A DNA stretch of 9,863 nucleotides from Thermococcus sp. GTDB taxonomy: Archaea; Methanobacteriota_B; Thermococci; Thermococcales; Thermococcaceae. The notes under the pieces were generated by a model, which had not been told where the DNA came from, did no database searches, and saw nothing but the letters and a program-made list of their open reading frames with translations. Made by a program: the position numbers and the translations under genes. The stretch is from the NCBI GenBank assembly GCA_011050175.1, contig DRGF01000023.1:1-9863 (forward strand), in the 5' to 3' direction. This document shows, one piece after another, positions 7,341-9,863 of this stretch. Positions within the stretch are counted from its first letter, which is position 1, and every line of letters starts with the position of its first letter.

Positions 7341-7356
7341 CTTTTCTCACATTTTA
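7341..7356 (+). terminator. Possible T-rich terminator after DUF996-like paralogue 1
   Basis: CTTTTCTCACATTTTA directly after the stop codon contains two T4 runs and resembles the stretch after mbxN. The tracts are short, so partial read-through into the second paralogue is plausible. Confidence 0.35.
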
Positions 7357-7362
7357 TGTAAG

Positions 7363-7371
7363 CTTTTTAAG
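7363..7371 (+). promoter_or_regulatory. TATA box for the second DUF996-like gene
   Basis: CTTTTTAAG lies 31 bases before the proposed GTG start at 7402, similar to the 35-base spacing in front of the first paralogue. The flanks form a small repeat, AGCTT-TTT-AAGCT. Predicted transcript start is near 7393. Confidence 0.6.
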
Positions 7372-7401
7372 CTGTGAGCTGATTTCTGTACGGTGGTTTT
7401 A

Positions 7402-7977
7402 GTGGCGGTTGTTAACGTTAGCAGCGAAAAGAACATGGGTATGTGGGGTGCAATCCTCAGCCTCGTTGGGGGTTTTATACCGTACGTTGGCAGCGTGCTG
7501 TCGCTGATCGGCCTCATTTTGATGTTGCTGGCGCTCAAGGGCATAGGCGATGCCGTGAACGACGAAAGGCCCTTCAAAAACTACCTCTACGGCGTAATCT
7601 TTGCCATCGGCGGCCTGATAATCTTCGTTGTCCTACTGGTTGGAACGTTTGCCCTCGTTCCAGATGACTGGCATCTCAACGAGTCGGCAGGAATAGGCTT
7701 AGTAATCCTGTTTTTTGTACTGTTCGTGGCCCTGGTAATAGGCGCTGCGTACTTCGAGAAGAGGGCCTGGCTTGCCATGTACGAGATAACCGGCACCAAG
7801 GAGTTCAAGGACGCCGCCACGTGGACGTGGTGGGGCGCGCTGACTGCCATAATCTTGGTGGGCTTCCTGCTGATTATAATCGCGCGCATCTTCGCCATAA
7901 TAGCATTCAGCAACATGCCAGGGGAGATTGGGGAAGAGACAGGGCAAACCCCAACTGAGGAATTTGCGGTCTGGTGA
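7402..7977 (+). CDS. Small polytopic membrane protein, DUF996-like, paralogue 2
   Basis: About 191 residues, clearly homologous along its length to the preceding gene. Shared patches are GIGDAVNDERPFKNYLYG, AAYFEKRAWLAMYEITGTKEF and WTWWGALTAIILVGFLLIII, with the same order of five hydrophobic helices. The C-terminus differs (GEETGQTPTEEFAVW). The pair is a tandem duplication that has diverged, since the extramembrane loops have drifted most. Function is unknown; the invariant D-(D/E)-RPFK loop and YFEK-AW-AMYE(L/I)TG-KEF helix are the best candidates for a functional surface. GTG 7402 is preferred because GGTGG lies five bases upstream and the N-terminus then matches paralogue 1 (MAVVNVSSEK against MGVDIRSER); GTG 7393 is an alternative. 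It ends 39 bases from the convergent permease gene. Confidence 0.83.
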   Translation: MAVVNVSSEKNMGMWGAILSLVGGFIPYVGSVLSLIGLILMLLALKGIGDAVNDERPFKNYLYGVIFAIGGLIIFVVLLVGTFALVPDDWHLNESAGIGLVILFFVLFVALVIGAAYFEKRAWLAMYEITGTKEFKDAATWTWWGALTAIILVGFLLIIIARIFAIIAFSNMPGEIGEETGQTPTEEFAVW

Positions 7978-8016
7978 CCCTTCTTTTTTATTGATTGCAT
8001 GGTATAAAAGAAAAGC
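7978..8016. terminator. Convergent terminators between DUF996-like paralogue 2 and the permease
   Basis: On the + strand, CTTCTTTTTTATT (7980-7992) gives a T6 run just after the paralogue 2 stop. On the - strand, GCTTTTCTTTTATACC (8016-8001) gives two T4 runs just after the permease stop. Both genes can therefore end within this 39-base gap. Confidence 0.55.
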
Positions 8017-9318
8017 TCAGAGGAGCCTGTCGAGGATTATCGCCGTGAGTGCTCCGACGGCCATTCCTGACTCCAGGATGCTGGCGACTATCTTCGGGAA
8101 TGCCGCCAGGAACTCCGCGGGAAGCTGCGGCGCACCGAGGCCGGCTATGAAGGCAGCGGCCAGTATCAGGGTGTTCCTGTCGTTGAACTCGACCCGCTCC
8201 TCTATCAGCCTGAGCCCCGTGACGCTTATCATGCCATATAGGGCCAGGGTGAGGCCTCCAAGGACCGGCGCCGGCATCGAGGCGAGCACTCCCGCGAACT
8301 TCGGGAGCAGGGACAGGAATATCAGGATGCCCGCCCCGACCTGGACGACGTGCCTGCTGCCCACTTTGGTGAGCGCCACGACGCCTATGTTCTCGGAGTA
8401 GCTCGTTGTCCCGCACGCTCCGAGAACACCTGCTATTGAACAGGCCAGGCCCTCGCTGCCGATGCCCCTCGCTATCCTCTCCTCGCTTATATCAGAGTCC
8501 GTTACGGCCGCTATCGCGTGGTAGTCCCCGACGCTCTCGATTATGCTGACCATGAAGGCGAACAGGAGGAGGACTATCGCCGTTGTGTCAAAGACCGGCT
8601 GGCCCCACGGAAATGGTGTGGGAACGCTCACGGCCGGCAGGGTTTTCACCAGCCCGAAGTCCACGAGGCCGAGGGGAACGCTCACGAGATAGCCCACCGC
8701 AGCACCTACGACAATGGGCATTGCCTTCAGGCTTCCCCGGGCCTTCAGGGCGACGAGAACCGTCGTGAGGAAAGTTATGACCGCCACCAGGGTCGAACGG
8801 GCAATGGTCGCGCCGGACGGGTCGGCGTAGAAGTTGAAGAAGTTCTTGATGGCAACGTCCGCGAGGCTGAACCCGATGAGGGTTATCGTGACCCCCGTGA
8901 CCAGCGGGGTGAAGAGCCTCCTGACCTTTCCGATAATCCCGAGCCAGCCTATCGCCGCCTCGATGAGTCCCCCGACGATGAGTGCCCCCTGTACCGCTGC
9001 CATTCCAATGCCTGAGCCGATTGCTATCAGCCCCGGAATGAAGGCAAAGCTTGAGCCCTGCACTATCGGGTAGCGGGAGCCTATCGTCGTCTGGAGCAGT
9101 GTGGCGATGCCCATTGCCAGAAGAACCGCCTGTATCATGAGGGCAAGCCCTGCACCGCTGAGACCCACTGCAGCCCCCACCACGAGGGGAACGGTGACGG
9201 TCGCTCCAAACATCGCGAGAACGTGTTGAAGGCCAAAAACCAAAGCCTTTGAAGGTTCAACTTTATCCTCGATCCCAACCTTAAGTACCGTTCCTTTCAT
9301 CGTTTCAAGGGTTTCCAT
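8017..9318 (-). CDS. NCS2-family nucleobase permease (uracil/xanthine type)
   Basis: A 433-residue polytopic transporter of the nucleobase-cation symporter-2 family, which imports uracil or purine bases with protons. Conserved elements in order: QHVLAMFGATVTVPL (31-45); SRYPIVQGSSFAFIPG (81-96), the TM3 half-helix region; SIIESVGDYHA (258-268) with E261; and GTTSYSENIGVVALTKVGSR (303-322) with E309. E261 and E309 match the two substrate-binding glutamates of E. coli UraA. The ENIGVVALTK stretch fits the family signature NxGxxxxT[RK]. The E-S-V-G-D form of the TM8 motif resembles purine (xanthine/uric acid) members more than the E-H form I recall for UraA, so substrate is open. The ATG at 9318 follows a TATA box by about 30 bases with no clear Shine-Dalgarno, so the mRNA may have a very short leader; Met7 (9300) is an alternative. 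Length is normal and the frame intact. Confidence 0.93.
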   Translation of the reverse strand: METLETMKGTVLKVGIEDKVEPSKALVFGLQHVLAMFGATVTVPLVVGAAVGLSGAGLALMIQAVLLAMGIATLLQTTIGSRYPIVQGSSFAFIPGLIAIGSGIGMAAVQGALIVGGLIEAAIGWLGIIGKVRRLFTPLVTGVTITLIGFSLADVAIKNFFNFYADPSGATIARSTLVAVITFLTTVLVALKARGSLKAMPIVVGAAVGYLVSVPLGLVDFGLVKTLPAVSVPTPFPWGQPVFDTTAIVLLLFAFMVSIIESVGDYHAIAAVTDSDISEERIARGIGSEGLACSIAGVLGACGTTSYSENIGVVALTKVGSRHVVQVGAGILIFLSLLPKFAGVLASMPAPVLGGLTLALYGMISVTGLRLIEERVEFNDRNTLILAAAFIAGLGAPQLPAEFLAAFPKIVASILESGMAVGALTAIILDRLL

Positions 9319-9348
9319 TGAAGCCCGCTCAAGCTGTGTAAGAGTTTG

Positions 9349-9357
9349 TTTAAAAAG
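9349..9357 (-). promoter_or_regulatory. TATA box of the permease gene
   Basis: Read on the - strand the sequence is CTTTTTAAA, preceded by CGAAAT as a possible BRE. Its centre is about 35 bases from the ATG, which predicts a transcript start near 9327 and a leader of about nine bases. Confidence 0.6.
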
Positions 9358-9399
9358 ATTTCGGAAGCCCAGAAAATAAACAGAGAGATGTCAATTACG

Positions 9400-9501
9400 G
9401 CTTATCGCTGCTTCAATGAGCCATTACCAACAACTGCGAAGCTTGAGCCCTGCACTATCGGGCAACAGAAGTCTATTGTCGTCTAAAACATTGTGACGAT
9501 G
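9400..9501 (-). pseudogene. Decayed remnant of a second NCS2 permease gene
   Basis: Two blocks match the intact permease gene on the same strand and in the same order. Block 1 (9436-9501) aligns without gaps to 9044-9109 with 54 of 66 bases identical, including a perfect run of 24 (9439-9462 against 9047-9070) that encodes PIVQGSS. Block 2 (9400-9420) aligns to 8947-8967 with 17 of 21 identical (codons for LIEAAIG). Between the blocks the remnant has 15 bases where the gene has 76, so the frames no longer agree. Block 1 reads IVTMF-stop-TTIDFCCPIVQGSSFA against IATLLQTTIGSRYPIVQGSSFA, so a stop replaces Gln. Most differences are G/C to A/T. It reads as the relic of a tandem copy upstream of the present gene. 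It is not expected to encode a protein. Confidence 0.8.
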
Positions 9502-9573
9502 TTGATTCTCAATTCTTCTTTATAAAATCCTTTAATTCTATAGAGGAGTCCTCCAACTACTTGCGATATTACC

Positions 9574-9583
9574 TACATATGTA
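9574..9583. promoter_or_regulatory. Perfect 10-base palindrome upstream of the TATA box
   Basis: TACATATGTA is identical to its reverse complement and lies about 12 bases before the TATA element of the gene at 9678, just outside the BRE. It shares TACA/TGTA half-sites with the downstream inverted repeat, so it may be a site for the same regulator. No known Thermococcales operator is recognised. Confidence 0.4.
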
Positions 9584-9594
9584 ACTACACAAAA

Positions 9595-9605
9595 TATATT
9601 TATAA
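9595..9605 (+). promoter_or_regulatory. TATA box for the gene at 9678
   Basis: TATATTTATAA, preceded by ACACAAAA, is the strongest TATA-like element in the window. A start about 26 bases beyond its centre falls near 9626, giving a leader of about 50 bases that ends in the ribosome-binding site GGGGGGAG (9665-9672). Confidence 0.6.
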
Positions 9606-9615
9606 CAATACGTTG

Positions 9616-9661
9616 ATGTACACTTTGAAGCAGGGTTGATATTATTTGATACGGTGTACAT
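9616..9661. repeat. 8-base perfect inverted repeat, operator-like
   Basis: ATGTACAC (9616-9623) and GTGTACAT (9654-9661) are exact reverse complements separated by 30 bases. Each contains the palindrome TGTACA, so each arm could itself bind a dimer. The left arm lies between the TATA box and the predicted transcript start, the right arm just before the ribosome-binding site. Their centres are 38 bases apart, about 3.6 helical turns. The position suits repression, though this is inferred from geometry alone. Confidence 0.5.
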
Positions 9662-9677
9662 TATTGGGGGGAGTTGG

Positions 9678-9863
9678 ATGCAAGGAGTGAATGTCCCCGG
9701 CCTGGGGCATACTGCCGAGAATAACTTTGTAGTATCTATAGACAGGGCTTTTGACAACGTGTTTCGTCTTTTACAGGAGGTTTCACAAGAGGACCTAAGT
9801 TCTCAGGCCAGGTATAAAGTTAACACTGCCATAGCAGAAATAGAGAAACTCAAGAAAACCCTC
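9678..9863 (+). CDS. Unrecognised protein, N-terminal 62 residues, truncated by the window end
   Basis: The frame is open from ATG 9678 to the last base. The start is supported by GGGGGGAG five bases upstream and by a strong TATA box. The visible part begins MQGVNVPGLGHTAENNFVVSIDRAF, and from about residue 23 is a charged, probably helical region (DNVFRLLQEVSQEDLSSQARYKVNTAIAEIEKLKKTL) with spaced Leu/Ile that could pack as a helical bundle or coiled coil. There is no signal peptide or membrane segment. Codon choice is AT-richer (GTA, TCT, ATA, TTA) than in the mbx genes, which may mark a recently acquired or weakly selected gene. I do not recognise the family. Confidence 0.6.
   Translation, partial: MQGVNVPGLGHTAENNFVVSIDRAFDNVFRLLQEVSQEDLSSQARYKVNTAIAEIEKLKKTL

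Larger units (their letters stand above)
9319..9677. other. 359-base AT-rich intergenic region between divergent genes
   Basis: From left to right it holds the permease promoter (9327-9360), the two permease remnant blocks (9400-9501), an AT-rich stretch (9502-9540) with a TATA-like TTTATAAAG on the - strand, the short palindrome GAGGA-G-TCCTC (9543-9553), the 10-base palindrome TACATATGTA (9574-9583), a strong TATA box for the rightward gene (about 9595-9605) and an inverted repeat (9616-9661). Base composition is much richer in A+T than in the genes to the left. I see no tRNA, CRISPR array or structured RNA in it. Confidence 0.7.

Noticed and set aside
7361..7373. Short inverted repeat AGCTT-TTT-AAGCT as an operator
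   Set aside because: The arms are only five bases and coincide with an ordinary TATA element, so it is better read as the promoter itself.
7408..7416. SurR-type site GTTGTTAAC
   Set aside because: It matches the short GTT-N3-AAC core but lies within the start of the second DUF996-like gene, downstream of the predicted transcript start, and lacks a properly spaced second half. Such a short motif occurs by chance.
8518..9015. + strand open frame (165 aa) opposite the permease
   Set aside because: It is antisense to the conserved NCS2 motifs; its composition is that of a shadow frame and it has no promoter.
9569..9757. - strand open frame (62 aa) in the right intergenic region
   Set aside because: It overlaps the start and promoter of the better-supported rightward gene and has no ribosome-binding site.

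Overview
The window is G+C-rich and tightly packed. It fits a hyperthermophilic euryarchaeon of the Thermococcales, more likely Thermococcus than Pyrococcus. The reasons are the gene content, Shine-Dalgarno motifs of the GAGGTGAT type, TATA boxes such as CTTTTAAAG and CTTTTTAAG, and T-rich terminators without hairpins. This is a judgement from the sequence; no database was searched.

Bases 1-6636 hold the distal part of a membrane-bound respiratory operon. The order is mbxH (5' end outside the window), mbxH', mbxM, mbxJ, mbxK, mbxL, mbxN, all on the + strand with overlaps or gaps of a few bases. Two antiporter-like pumps followed by the NuoH-, NuoB-, NuoC-, NuoD- and NuoI-like subunits is the layout of the MBS (Mbx) sulfane-sulfur reductase, not of the H2-evolving MBH. 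The large subunit confirms this: each of its two [NiFe]-binding CxxC motifs is reduced to a single cysteine (C85-V-P-E and C385-P-P-D). In the complex, electrons from reduced ferredoxin pass through the MbxN clusters to MbxJ/MbxL, where sulfane sulfur (polysulfide) is reduced. MbxM couples this to ion translocation in MbxH and MbxH'. The Mrp-like subunits expected at the start of the operon lie outside the window.

Bases 6637-7977 carry two tandem paralogous small membrane proteins (about 200 and 191 aa, DUF996-like, function unknown). Each has its own TATA box. A T-rich terminator separates them from the mbx operon.

Bases 8017-9318 on the - strand encode an NCS2-family nucleobase (uracil/xanthine-type) permease. 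It converges on the second DUF996 gene across a 39-base gap with T tracts on both strands.

Bases 9319-9677 are noncoding and AT-rich. They hold the permease promoter and two decayed blocks homologous to the permease gene in the same orientation (9400-9420 and 9436-9501), a relic of a second copy. They also hold short perfect palindromes and an inverted repeat around a strong TATA box. That promoter drives an unrecognised gene that begins at 9678 and runs off the window.

The metabolic genes belong to known families. The least explained items are the permease relic, the operator-like repeats in front of the last gene, and the two DUF996 paralogues.
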